The position numbers and the translations under genes are program-made. DNA of 64,000 nt from Xylophilus sp. GOD-11R (GTDB taxonomy: Bacteria; Pseudomonadota; Gammaproteobacteria; Burkholderiales; Burkholderiaceae_C): the NCBI RefSeq assembly GCF_033546935.1, contig NZ_CP137854.1, forward strand, positions 5,022,001 through 5,086,000. The letters run 5' to 3'. Positions 47,366 to 60,328 of this stretch are shown here, in pieces; within the stretch, counting starts at the first letter, position 1; each line of letters starts with the position of its first letter. Under the pieces are notes generated by a model that searched no databases, was not told where the DNA came from, and saw only the letters and a list, made by a program, of their open reading frames with translations.

Positions 47366-48277
47366 ATGCAGTTTGAAAATCTCTCGGACCTTCGATTGAT
47401 CAGCCATGCGGCCCGCACCGGATCGCTCAGCGCCGCCGGGCGCCTGCTCGGCATGAGCCCGGCGGCGGCCAGCGCGGCGCTCAAGCGGCTGGAGCGGCAG
47501 ACCGGCGTGCGCCTTTTCGAGCGCAGCACCCGGGCCCTGCGGCCGACGGCCGAATGTATCGGCCTGATTGGCTACGCCGACCGGGCACTCGACCTGCTGG
47601 CCGAGGCCGGCTCGCAGCTGACGGTGGGGCAGGGCGCGCTGCTCGGCAGGGTGCGGCTGGCCGGGCCCTCCGACCTCACCCGCAGCGTGCTGCTACCCTG
47701 GCTGGACGAGTTCCTGGCCGCGCATCCCGGTGTGGTGCTGTCGCTGTCGGTCAGCGACCGCCTGCTCGACGTGGTGCGCGACGAGGTCGACGTGGCCCTG
47801 CGCCTGGGCGAGCTGGCCGACTCCCGGCTGGTGGCGCGGCGCCTGGCGGTCGGCGATCGCGTCACCTGCGCATCGCCCGCCTACCTGGCGCGCCGGGGCA
47901 CGCCGCGCACGCCGCAGGACCTGCTGCAGCACAACTGCCTCACCTACCACGTGGCGCGCGGCCCGCACGATCGGTGGCGATATGCGCCGGTGGACGGCGG
48001 CGGCGCCTGGCAGGAAGTGCGGGTGCGCGGCGACCGCATGGCCGACGACGCGGCCATCGTCCACCAGTGGGCGCTGGGCGGTGCCGGCGTGCTGTGCAAG
48101 TCGCGCCTGGACGTGGCCCAGGACATCGCCAGCGGCGCGCTGGTGGCCCTGCTGCCGGGATGGAAGTGCGAGGACTATCCGCTCAACGCCGTGCTGCCGA
48201 GCGGGCGCTTCGTGCCGGCGCGGGTGCGGGCGCTGGTCGATTTTCTTGCCACGAAGTTCGCCGATGCGAGCGCCTGA
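47366..48277 (+). CDS. LysR-family regulator
   Basis: The 303-residue protein has a winged helix (FENLSDLRLISHAARTG, MSPAAASAALKRLERQTG) and a LysR effector domain with the C-terminal CrgA-like pattern (NAVLPSGRFVPARVRALVDF). It is divergent from the oxidoreductase gene with an 87-base gap, which likely contains its operator. An ATG at 47366 begins the conserved helix. Confidence 0.9.
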   Translation: MQFENLSDLRLISHAARTGSLSAAGRLLGMSPAAASAALKRLERQTGVRLFERSTRALRPTAECIGLIGYADRALDLLAEAGSQLTVGQGALLGRVRLAGPSDLTRSVLLPWLDEFLAAHPGVVLSLSVSDRLLDVVRDEVDVALRLGELADSRLVARRLAVGDRVTCASPAYLARRGTPRTPQDLLQHNCLTYHVARGPHDRWRYAPVDGGGAWQEVRVRGDRMADDAAIVHQWALGGAGVLCKSRLDVAQDIASGALVALLPGWKCEDYPLNAVLPSGRFVPARVRALVDFLATKFADASA

Positions 48278-48391
48278 ACCGGCTGGCCGGCAGGCGCGTG
48301 GGGACAGCGCGGCATGGTCATGCAGCCGTGCGGCCGACGCGATATGGTCGCGTGTTTTTTTCCACCCACTCCCAACCGAACGGACATCGCC

Positions 48392-49441
48392 ATGACCCAA
48401 GCGCTCGCCTACGCCGCCACCTCCGCCGAGACCCCGCTGGCCCCGTTGACCATCGAACGCCGCGCTCCGGGCGAACTCGACGTCGCGCTCGACGTGCTGT
48501 TCTGCGGCGTTTGCCACTCGGATCTGCACACCGCCCGCAACGAATGGAAGAACACTCTCTATCCCTCGGTGCCCGGCCACGAGATCGTCGGCCGCGTCAC
48601 CGCGGTGGGTTCGCTGGTGAGCAAGTTCAAGGTCGGCGACATCGTCGGCGTGGGCTGCATGGTCGACAGCTGCCAGCATTGCCAGCCCTGCACGGACGGC
48701 ATCGAGCAGTACTGCGAAAACGGTTTCACCGGCACCTACAACGGTCCGATGTTCGGCGGCGAGAACACCTTCGGCGGCTATTCCAGCGCCATGGTCGTGC
48801 GCGAGAGCTTCGTGCTGAAGATCAGCCACGACGAGGCCTCGCTCGCGGCCGTCGCGCCGCTGCTGTGCGCGGGCATCACCACCTATTCGCCGCTGCGGCA
48901 GTGGAATATCGGACCGGGCTCCAAGGTGGGGGTGGTCGGGCTGGGTGGGCTCGGCCACATGGGCGTGAAGATCGCGGCGGCGATGGGCGCGCATGTGGTG
49001 CTGTTCACCACTTCTGCCAGCAAGCGCGAGGATGCGTTGCGGCTGGGGGCTAGCGAGGTGGTGGTTTCTCGCAACCCTGAGGAGATGGCTGCTCAGGCGG
49101 GGAAGCTGGATTTCATCCTCAACACCGTGGCCGCGCCGCATGATCTCGATGCTTTTCTGGCCCTGCTCAAGCTCGATGGGACGATGACGCTGGTCGGGGC
49201 GCCTGATTCTCCGCATCCCTCGCCCAATGTGTTCAGCCTGATCCTCAAGCGTCGGCGCCTGGCTGGCTCGCTTATCGGTGGCATCCGCGAGACGCAGGAA
49301 ATGCTTGATTTTTGTGCCAAGCACGGGATTGTGTCGGATATTGAAGTTATTCGGATGGATGAGATTAATGGGGCTTATGAGCGGATGCTCAAGAGCGATG
49401 TCAAGTATCGGTTCGTGGTGGATATGGGGACTATTCGCTGA
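48392..49441 (+). CDS. zinc-dependent alcohol dehydrogenase (YahK/CAD type)
   Basis: The 349-residue enzyme has the catalytic zinc site (CGVCHSDLH, GHE, and a Cys at the C-terminal half), the structural zinc Cys cluster (SCQHCQPC...C), and the NADPH motif GLGGLGHMGVK. It would reduce aldehydes with NADPH, like E. coli YahK. From about 49000 the codon use turns AT-richer (GAT, ATT, GGG, TAT) than in the first part or in neighbouring genes. The protein stays in frame and conserved. Confidence 0.93.
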   Translation: MTQALAYAATSAETPLAPLTIERRAPGELDVALDVLFCGVCHSDLHTARNEWKNTLYPSVPGHEIVGRVTAVGSLVSKFKVGDIVGVGCMVDSCQHCQPCTDGIEQYCENGFTGTYNGPMFGGENTFGGYSSAMVVRESFVLKISHDEASLAAVAPLLCAGITTYSPLRQWNIGPGSKVGVVGLGGLGHMGVKIAAAMGAHVVLFTTSASKREDALRLGASEVVVSRNPEEMAAQAGKLDFILNTVAAPHDLDAFLALLKLDGTMTLVGAPDSPHPSPNVFSLILKRRRLAGSLIGGIRETQEMLDFCAKHGIVSDIEVIRMDEINGAYERMLKSDVKYRFVVDMGTIR

Positions 49442-49487
49442 TTCTTCTTCTGCTGAACGCTCGGTGGGGTTGAATTCTTACTTTTGC

Positions 49488-49615
49488 AGAGCGGGCTTTT
49501 TTGGATTTGCGTATTTCTTCTCTCTGCCGAGGGTGGAGCTGGGGGCTTGCGAGCCCCCAGCTCCACCCTACGAACAGTAGAAGAAAGAAAACAGAAAACC
49601 CGCCAACCAAAGAAA
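49488..49615. repeat. long imperfect palindrome with an 18-bp perfect hairpin
   Basis: The core arms 49530-49547 and 49552-49569 are perfectly complementary over 18 bases, with loop TGCG. Flanking sequence on both sides is similar when reverse-complemented (TTTCTTCT-type and GCGGG-type blocks), giving an imperfect palindrome of roughly 125 bases. It lies in AT-rich DNA between two convergent genes. It could be a transcription barrier or a small non-autonomous repeat element. Confidence 0.7.
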
Positions 49616-49685
49616 CGCCCCACCCCTAATAAATTGAAGGTTAATAAACAACCCCGAAAACCCCTTTAACCCAAACCAAAAAAAC

Positions 49686-51755
<2,070 letters not shown>

Positions 51756-51945
51756 CACGGGCTCTTTCGTCAGGATCGTCTCGATTCGGTCGACTGTAAG
51801 TCCTGTACGGCGGCTCTGCCTGATACCGGCAGAGGCCGGATTCGATCGGCGAAAGCGCTTTACGTGACCGGAGGCCCCCACTAGCATACGTGGCTCGCGC
51901 AATATGTATGCGCTCACTATTACTAATACGACGGAGCGAAGTGCG

Positions 51946-52299
51946 ATGAACGAATTAGAAGTGAACTGCGTCCAGCGTGTACGACCGGATGCCGACCACC
52001 ATGAGATCACCCATCTGGGCCACCTGGGCTTCGGATGCATGGTGCCGGTGGAGTTGGCGGTGGTCCAGGTCATGAGCCGGGTCAACCGCTTCTATACCGT
52101 CGACCCGCAGACGCAGACCCGCATCTTCATCGAAGTCCGCCGCGAGGCCGGCCACTGCCCCTATCTGCAGGCGCAGTTCCACGGCGAGTGGACCCAGCAC
52201 CTGTTGGCGCTGCCGGAATGCCGGCCGAGCTTTCGCATCATCCGGGCGGGGGTGACCAGCGAGACGCGGTATCCGAAGCGGTTTCGGTCGCGGACCTGA
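51946..52299 (+). CDS. DUF3892 family protein
   Basis: The 117-residue protein shows the DUF3892 pattern: [14 protein letters not shown] at the N-terminus, [12 protein letters not shown], and a C-terminal [13 protein letters not shown]. Its function is unknown. The start ATG 51946 follows a GGAG site at 51933-51936. It is divergent from nadE with a 190-base gap. Confidence 0.75.
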   Translation: MNELEVNCVQRVRPDADHHEITHLGHLGFGCMVPVELAVVQVMSRVNRFYTVDPQTQTRIFIEVRREAGHCPYLQAQFHGEWTQHLLALPECRPSFRIIRAGVTSETRYPKRFRSRT

Positions 52300-52354
52300 A
52301 ACGGTTCGCCGCGGCCGTCTTCGACGATTCCCGAGTGAATCCGACGCCCGCGCT

Positions 52355-53232
52355 TCAAACTGGTGGCTCACAGCGTGCGGTAAAGCCATCGATATCGATC
52401 GTGGTCTTTCGGCGCGAGCCCGCGGCGTCGAAACGCAGGACGGCGTCATGCAGGTACCGGTCAGCCGCTACCGCGTCCATTTCTGCGCCCGTATGCGGCG
52501 CCGTCCTCATCGCTTCGGCCATCTCCGCTTCGATGAAATCATGGATGCCGACCCACCATGGGCTCGTCGCCGCCTCGCCCGCCCGCATCTTGGCGTCCAG
52601 CAGGGCGTCGACTTCGTCGAGCAAGGCATGGTCGGTCAAGACCTGGCTCGCCGGTGCGGCAAAACGCATGGGGGGGTACGCCGCGGCCTTCACGGATCCC
52701 GCGTGCCGCCAGCAAGTGGCGCAGCACGTAGAGATCTTTCTTGTACCGGACGACTTCGCCGCAGAGGTGTTCGTGCAGGTTCTTCTTTTTCGCCATCGAC
52801 AGGTAGTGGCGGTACGCGCGCGCCGGCGAGAAGCTGACATCGGCGAGTTGCTGCAGACGTTCTACTTACAGGGCCTCCTGCCGGTGACGATCGGTGACCG
52901 CAACCATTCGAGCACGGTCGGGTTGGAGTTGCGCATGAGGTGCAGTGTCTTGCGCAAGCACCAGCCGTTGATATCGAGGTCGCCGCTGATGGGCAGTTCG
53001 ATCCCGTCTCGTCCGGGCTCGACGGGCAGATGCCAGGAGAGGCGTTGGACGTAGATGAATCGCACGTCGTAGTCGCTGTCCGCGAGGCGAAGTCCCAGCC
53101 CCGGCTTCCCGACTCGCAAGCGAAGAGAACCTTCACCTGATGCGGGCGCTCGACGGCCGCCAGACTCTTCAGCACTTCGGTCCTCACCTCTTCCGACACG
53201 GAGTGCGCGCTCGAAACCCGTTCGTCCATCAT
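52355..53232 (-). pseudogene. nucleotidyltransferase (YcgL/COG3541 type), broken by three frameshifts
   Basis: The pieces of one nucleotidyltransferase-superfamily gene lie in order but in different frames: an N-terminal LFACESGSRGWDFAS; the DSDYDVRFIYVQ motif with metal-binding Asp; SPIVTG; YLSMAKKKNLHEHL; then VPPMRFA to the stop. Breaks are at about 53080 (one G lost in the R-D-S-D codons), near 52865 (stop TAG after SPIVTGRRPCK), and in a seven-G run at 52670-52676 (one base gained). No neighbouring gene is frameshifted, so decay is more likely than poor sequence. Confidence 0.85.
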
Positions 53233-53559
53233 TTTCGACCTCCGAGTTCTTCGGCAAGTCGGTGAGCACGAAGACTGCCTTCACTTCACCTGTCGACACA
53301 CGCCATCCGGTTCAAGTACAGCATTACGACCACCAGATCCTCCGGACGGCCTCGGCGGGGTCGATGTCTCGGCAGGCCACCGTGACCTTGTCGGTGATGC
53401 TTTCGCGCTTGCGGCATTCGTGGAAAAAACCATCGCGCCATGACTCGCCGCTTTGTCGTGAGCGCCGTCCGGTCTCGCCCAATGCAAAAGGCCCATGGGT
53501 TGCACGTCCCATTGGCCTTTTTTTCGCATTCTGTGCTTCGTTCGACGGGAACGAAAGAA
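53233..53559. other. intergenic region downstream of gyrB
   Basis: The only structure seen is the gyrB terminator at its right end. A short peptide-like stretch in one minus-strand frame (ESITDKVTVACRDIDPAE) is not supported by a start, length or family. Confidence 0.4.
53486..53524. terminator. rho-independent terminator after gyrB
   Basis: The hairpin AAAAGGCCCATGGG / CCCATTGGCCTTTT (loop about 8 bases, one bulge) has a T7 run on the plus side and T4 on the minus side. It lies 35 bases beyond the gyrB stop and probably ends the gyrB message. Confidence 0.78.
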
Positions 53560-56202
<2,643 letters not shown>

Positions 56203-56306
56203 TCACGCGGCGATCTCGGCGGTGTTTCTCGGGTATCTCAGAAACGCCGAACCCGCGGTTCGCGCGGGTCGGGGGCGGGACGTCTGAAAGGCTGGTCGAC
56301 GGCGGA

Positions 56307-57428
56307 TCAGATCCGCATCGGCATGACCACGTACTTGAATTCTTCGTTGCCGGGAATGGTGATGAGGGCCGAGCTGTTGGAGTCCGACAGCTCGAAGGTC
56401 ACCATGTCCTGCGACATGTTGGCCAGCACGTCGATGAGGTAGCCGACGTTGAAACCGATCTCGATGGCGTCGCCGCCGTAGTCGATGTCGAGCTCGTCGA
56501 CCGCCTCTTCCTGCTCGGCGTTGTTGCTGGCCACGCGCAGGGTGCCGGGTTCCAGGTTCAGGCGCACGCCCTTGAACTTCTCGCTGGTCAGGATGGCAGT
56601 GCGCTGCAGCGTGGACATCAGGGGCGCGCGACCCAGGGTGATGCTGTTCTTGTGATTCTTGGGAATCACGCGGTTGTAGTCGGGGAACTTGCCCTCGACC
56701 AGCTTGGTGACGAACTCCATGCCGTCGAAGCTGAACTTGGCCTGGTTGTTGGCAAACTGCATCGTGATGCGCGGCGGATTCTCGGCATCGCCGCCGTCGG
56801 AGAGCAGGCGCTGCAGTTCCAGCACGGTCTTGCGCGGCAGGATGACTTCCTGCTTGGGCACGTCGACGTCGAGCGTGGCCGAGGCGTAGGCCAGGCGATG
56901 GCCGTCGGTGGCGACCAGCGCGAGCTGCCGGCCTTCGGCCACGAACAGGATGCCGTTGAGGTAATAGCGGATGTCGTGCACCGCCATCGAGAACGAGACC
57001 TGGCCGAGCAGCGACTTCAGCGTCTTCTGCGGCACGCTGAAGGGCGGGCCGAAATTGGCGGCTTCCTGCACCAGGGGAAAGTCCTCGGCCGGCAGCGACT
57101 GCAAGGTGAAGCGGCTCTTGCCGCCCTTGAGGATGAGCTTGCCGCCGGAGGATTCGAGCGACACGGTCTGGTCGGAGGGCAGGGTGCGCAGGATGTCGAT
57201 GAGCTTGCGCGCGCCCACGGTGGTGGTGAAGTTGCCTTCGTCGCCGCCGAGTTCGGCGCTGGTGCGGATCTGTATTTCCAGGTCGCTCGTGGTGAGCTGC
57301 AACTGCGGGCCGGTTTTCTGCACCAGCACGTTGGCCAGGATCGGCAGCGTGTGACGACGCTCGACGATGCCTGCCACCGATTGCAGCGCGGACAGCAGCT
57401 TTTCCTGCGGGGCCTTCCAAACGATCAT
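56307..57428 (-). CDS. dnaN: DNA polymerase III sliding clamp (beta subunit)
   Basis: The 373-residue protein has the three beta-clamp domains: it begins MIVWKAPQEKLLSALQSVAGIVERRHTLPIL, has the LVATDGHRLAYA motif and ends near YVVMPMRI, the usual hydrophobic tail. The clamp tethers DNA polymerase III and binds partners. It follows dnaA by 104 bases and precedes gyrB by 134. Confidence 0.97.
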   Translation of the reverse strand: MIVWKAPQEKLLSALQSVAGIVERRHTLPILANVLVQKTGPQLQLTTSDLEIQIRTSAELGGDEGNFTTTVGARKLIDILRTLPSDQTVSLESSGGKLILKGGKSRFTLQSLPAEDFPLVQEAANFGPPFSVPQKTLKSLLGQVSFSMAVHDIRYYLNGILFVAEGRQLALVATDGHRLAYASATLDVDVPKQEVILPRKTVLELQRLLSDGGDAENPPRITMQFANNQAKFSFDGMEFVTKLVEGKFPDYNRVIPKNHKNSITLGRAPLMSTLQRTAILTSEKFKGVRLNLEPGTLRVASNNAEQEEAVDELDIDYGGDAIEIGFNVGYLIDVLANMSQDMVTFELSDSNSSALITIPGNEEFKYVVMPMRI

Positions 57429-57532
57429 GACAACCTCTTCTCCAATTTCAGTCCGTAAGGAGCTGACTTCAACGTTTTCTTAGCGATGCGGGCAAACACC
57501 GCATTTTGCCTGCCGCCGGACCCTTTCCCGGA

Positions 57533-58957
57533 TCATCCCTTCAGGGTTTGCTCCAGCACGTGCAATTGCTGGTTGAGCTCGGTGATCTGCTGACGTTCGG
57601 CGGCGATCTTGCGCACCGCGTGCAGCACGGTGGTGTGGTCGCGTCCGCCGAAGAGCTCGCCGATTTCCGGCAGGCTTTTCTGCGTGAGTTCCTTGGCCAG
57701 GTACATCGCGATCTGCCGCGGCCGCGCGATGCTGGCCGGCCGCTTCTTGCTGTACATGTCGGCGACCTTGATCTTGTAGTAGTCGGCCACCGTCTTCTGG
57801 ATGTTCTCCACACCGATCTGCCGGTTCTGGATCGACAGCAGGTCACGCAGTGCCTCGCGCGCCAGCTGGATCGAGACCTCTTTTTGGTTGAAGCGCGAAT
57901 AAGCCAGGATCTTGCGCAACGCACCTTCGAGTTCGCGCACGTTGGAGCGCACGTTCTTGGCGACGAAGAAGGCGACTTCCTCGGGCATCTCGGCAGCTTC
58001 GGAGCGCGCCTTGTTGATCAGGATCGCCACCCGCATTTCCAGCTCGGGCGGCTCGATGGCGACGGTCAGGCCGGAGTCGAAGCGCGACACCAGGCGCTCA
58101 TGGATGTCGGCCAGGCCCTTGGGATAGGTGTCCGACGTCATCACGATGTGCGACTTCTTGGCCAGCAGGGCCTCGAAGGCGTTGAAGAATTCTTCCTGCG
58201 TGCGGTCCTTGTTGGCGAAGAACTGAACGTCGTCGATCAGCAGCAGGTCGAGCGAGTGGTAACGCTCCTTGAACTCGTCGAAGGTCTTGCGCTGGTAGGC
58301 CTTGACCACATCCGAGACGAACTGCTCGGCGTGGATGTAGAGAACTTTCGAGTCGGGCTTGTCGGCCAGCAGCTTGTTGCCCACGGCGTGCACCAGATGG
58401 GTCTTGCCGAGGCCGACGCCGCCGTAGATGAACAGCGGGTTGTACAGATGGCCGGGGGTGCCCGCCACGTGCATGGCCGCGGCGCGCGCCATGCGGTTGG
58501 CCGTACCCTCGACCAGGGTGTCGAAGGTGAGGGCCGGATTGAGACGGCTGCGAAAGCCCCCGGCAGCGGACTCGGCCGTCTCGCCAATGGCCACCGGCTC
58601 GGCCGGGGCCGGCACGTCGACCTGCACCGGCGGCAGCGGCGCGGCCATGCGCGGCGGGGCTTCACGGGCGGCGATGGTCAGTTCGAGCGCGACCGTGTGG
58701 CCGTAGATGTGCTCAAGCAGCTGCGAGATGCGGCCCGAGTACTGCGCCCGGATCCAGTCGAGCTTGAAGCGGTTGGCGACGTAGAGCGTGACCTTGGAAA
58801 AATCGGGCGCCACGTGGGCGACGAGGGGTTTGATCCAGGTGTTGAACTGCTGTTCGGGCAGTTCCTGGGCCAGTTGTTCGGCGCAGGCCTGCCACAGGCT
58901 GTGGCCTGCGTCGTCTGCGGCGGCCGGCGCGGCGCCGGCGGGTAGTCCCGGAATCAT
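57533..58957 (-). CDS. dnaA: replication initiator DnaA
   Basis: The 474-residue protein has domain I (1-90, [22 protein letters not shown]), a Pro-rich domain II, domain III AAA+ ATPase with Walker A (GGVGLGKT, residues 179-186) and Walker B ([10 protein letters not shown]), and domain IV with the DNA-binding signature [12 protein letters not shown]. It is the partner of the box-like sites seen at 24-26 kb and upstream of its own gene. Residues 100-140 include a Pro/Ala-rich linker. Confidence 0.97.
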   Translation of the reverse strand: MIPGLPAGAAPAAADDAGHSLWQACAEQLAQELPEQQFNTWIKPLVAHVAPDFSKVTLYVANRFKLDWIRAQYSGRISQLLEHIYGHTVALELTIAAREAPPRMAAPLPPVQVDVPAPAEPVAIGETAESAAGGFRSRLNPALTFDTLVEGTANRMARAAAMHVAGTPGHLYNPLFIYGGVGLGKTHLVHAVGNKLLADKPDSKVLYIHAEQFVSDVVKAYQRKTFDEFKERYHSLDLLLIDDVQFFANKDRTQEEFFNAFEALLAKKSHIVMTSDTYPKGLADIHERLVSRFDSGLTVAIEPPELEMRVAILINKARSEAAEMPEEVAFFVAKNVRSNVRELEGALRKILAYSRFNQKEVSIQLAREALRDLLSIQNRQIGVENIQKTVADYYKIKVADMYSKKRPASIARPRQIAMYLAKELTQKSLPEIGELFGGRDHTTVLHAVRKIAAERQQITELNQQLHVLEQTLKG

Positions 58958-59357
58958 TGTTGGAGGTGCGTGCTCTGTGGACAGGCACGAGGTGCCAAAC
59001 CCCCGGATTCTAGATTATCAAGACCTTGTCCACATGGTCGAAGGGTCGGTCCGAACGGCCGCTTCGGGGCCAACGGTTGCCACGCGGCGCGATACTGGGT
59101 GATAATTCGCGGTTTCCCTGAAATCACTTTTCGGGACGGAAGGCCGCCCGCACCGGCTTTCTCGCGGACCCCTGCTCTGCCATCTGGCGAGCGGTACGGG
59201 TCGTACGAGAGAGCCACGGCCCCAGCTGGCGAGGCTTTTTGTCGTTGTTTCCATGGCCCCAGGCCGGCAGGAACAACACCGGGGAAATTTGCCGACAGGG
59301 TCGCGGATCATCATTTCCGCGGTCGCCTTCCCATTATTTTTGTCCAGGAATTTCGCC
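58958..59357. promoter_or_regulatory. dnaA-rpmH divergent region with two DnaA-box-like sites
   Basis: In many bacteria oriC lies here. I see only two near-box sites, CTGTCCACA (58976-58984, minus strand) and TTGTCCACA (59026-59034, plus), close to the dnaA start, with a short AT-rich stretch between (59010-59021). No TAG array or box cluster is present. The sites fit DnaA autoregulation of its own promoter. A full chromosome origin is less convincing than at 24.1-26.4 kb. Confidence 0.5.
59077..59106 (+). promoter_or_regulatory. candidate promoter for rpmH-rnpA
   Basis: TTGCCA (59077-59082) and GATAAT (59101-59106) are separated by 18 bases, close to the sigma-70 consensus. It would give a leader of about 245 bases ahead of rpmH. 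Confidence 0.42.
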
Positions 59358-59492
59358 ATGAAGCGCACCTATCAGCCTTCCAAGATCCGCCGTGCGCGCA
59401 CCCACGGTTTTCTCGTCCGCATGAAGACCCGTGGCGGCCGCGCCGTGATCAATGCCCGCCGCGCCAAGGGCCGCAAGCGCCTGGCAGTCTGA
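59358..59492 (+). CDS. rpmH: ribosomal protein L34
   Basis: The 44-residue protein is a complete bL34: [38 protein letters not shown]. It is a small basic protein of the large ribosomal subunit. It starts the plus-strand housekeeping run rpmH-rnpA-yidD-yidC-mnmE. Confidence 0.98.
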   Translation: MKRTYQPSKIRRARTHGFLVRMKTRGGRAVINARRAKGRKRLAV

Positions 59493-59588
59493 GGAAGGCA
59501 CGCCCTTCCTGCGCCATGGTGAGGCTCTCCCTTTTCGGGCGACGCCGGGCCGGCGCGGAATCTCCATCGCATCCGGCATGGTGATCGC

Positions 59589-60041
59589 GTGCAGCGGCTG
59601 AAGACACGGCCGCAGTTCCAGGCCGTCCTCGCCGGCGGCATCGTGGCGCGCACTTCCCATTTCGCCCTTCACCGGCTGGCACTCGTGCCCGCCGGTGTTG
59701 TTGTGCATGCTGTGGACAAGTCTGTGGAAAAAGTGGGCGAAGAAAGTGCCGCGCCTGCGTTCGCACCGTTGTTCACCCACACCGACCACACCTGGCTCGG
59801 TGCGATGGTGCCCAAGCGCTGGGCCAAGCGCGCGGTTACCCGCAATGCGATCAAGCGCCAGATCTACACGATCGGCGGCGCCGCCGAATCGATGCTGCCG
59901 CAGGCCGCCTACGTGGTGCGTCTGAAGAGTGGTTTCGACCGCAAGCAGTTCGTGAGTGCATCGTCCGATGCGCTCAAGGCGGCCGTGCGGGCCGAGGTGC
60001 AATTGCTTCTCGCGCGCATCGACCGCGACAGCCGCCCATGA
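59589..60041 (+). CDS. rnpA: ribonuclease P protein component
   Basis: The 150-residue basic protein shows the RNase P signature KRWAKRAVTRNAIKRQIY. It helps the RNase P RNA mature tRNA 5' ends. The start is GTG 59589; in-frame alternatives hit stops. An extra 30-residue low-complexity segment follows the N-terminal strand, giving a longer protein than in E. coli (119). The stop overlaps the yidD ATG. Confidence 0.95.
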   Translation: MQRLKTRPQFQAVLAGGIVARTSHFALHRLALVPAGVVVHAVDKSVEKVGEESAAPAFAPLFTHTDHTWLGAMVPKRWAKRAVTRNAIKRQIYTIGGAAESMLPQAAYVVRLKSGFDRKQFVSASSDALKAAVRAEVQLLLARIDRDSRP

Positions 60042-60328
60042 CGCCCGCGCTCTGGCCCCGCCGCGCGGCCATCATGGCCGTGCGCGCCTATCGGCTGGTG
60101 CTGTCGCCCTGGCTCGGCAACCAATGCCGATTCGAGCCGACCTGCTCGGCCTATGCCATCGATGCGCTCGGCCGCCATGGCGCGGCCGCAGGCAGCTATC
60201 TCGCCGCCGTGCGCATCGCCCGTTGCCAGCCCTGGTGTGCCGGTGGCTGCGACCCGGTTCCCGAAACGCCGCCACGCCTTTTCGCGTGGCTCGGCGCTAC
60301 CCAATCTCCCGCGAAGACGAACTCATGA
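60038..60328 (+). CDS. yidD: membrane protein insertion efficiency factor YidD
   Basis: The 96-residue protein has the YidD signature: AYRLVLSPWLGNQCRFEPTCSAYAIDAL with its conserved Cys residues, and RCQPWCAGGCDPVP. It is a small amphipathic protein that helps YidC insert membrane proteins. Both ends overlap neighbours by four bases (ATGA), so rnpA-yidD-yidC are translationally coupled. Confidence 0.95.
   Translation: MTPALWPRRAAIMAVRAYRLVLSPWLGNQCRFEPTCSAYAIDALGRHGAAAGSYLAAVRIARCQPWCAGGCDPVPETPPRLFAWLGATQSPAKTNS

Noticed and set aside
49530..49569. Calling the 18-base hairpin a rho-independent terminator
   Set aside because: No T-run directly after either arm; recorded as a palindrome instead.
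51756..51945. Longer start for nadE running into upstream sequence
   Set aside because: The added residues do not match the NadE N-terminus and cross the divergent promoter region.
52355..53232. Programmed frameshifting in the nucleotidyltransferase
   Set aside because: Three separate indels with no slippery-site plus structure pattern; decay is simpler.
53281..53529. Small open frames between the pseudogene and gyrB
   Set aside because: No start signal, family match or stable length; overlaps the terminator.
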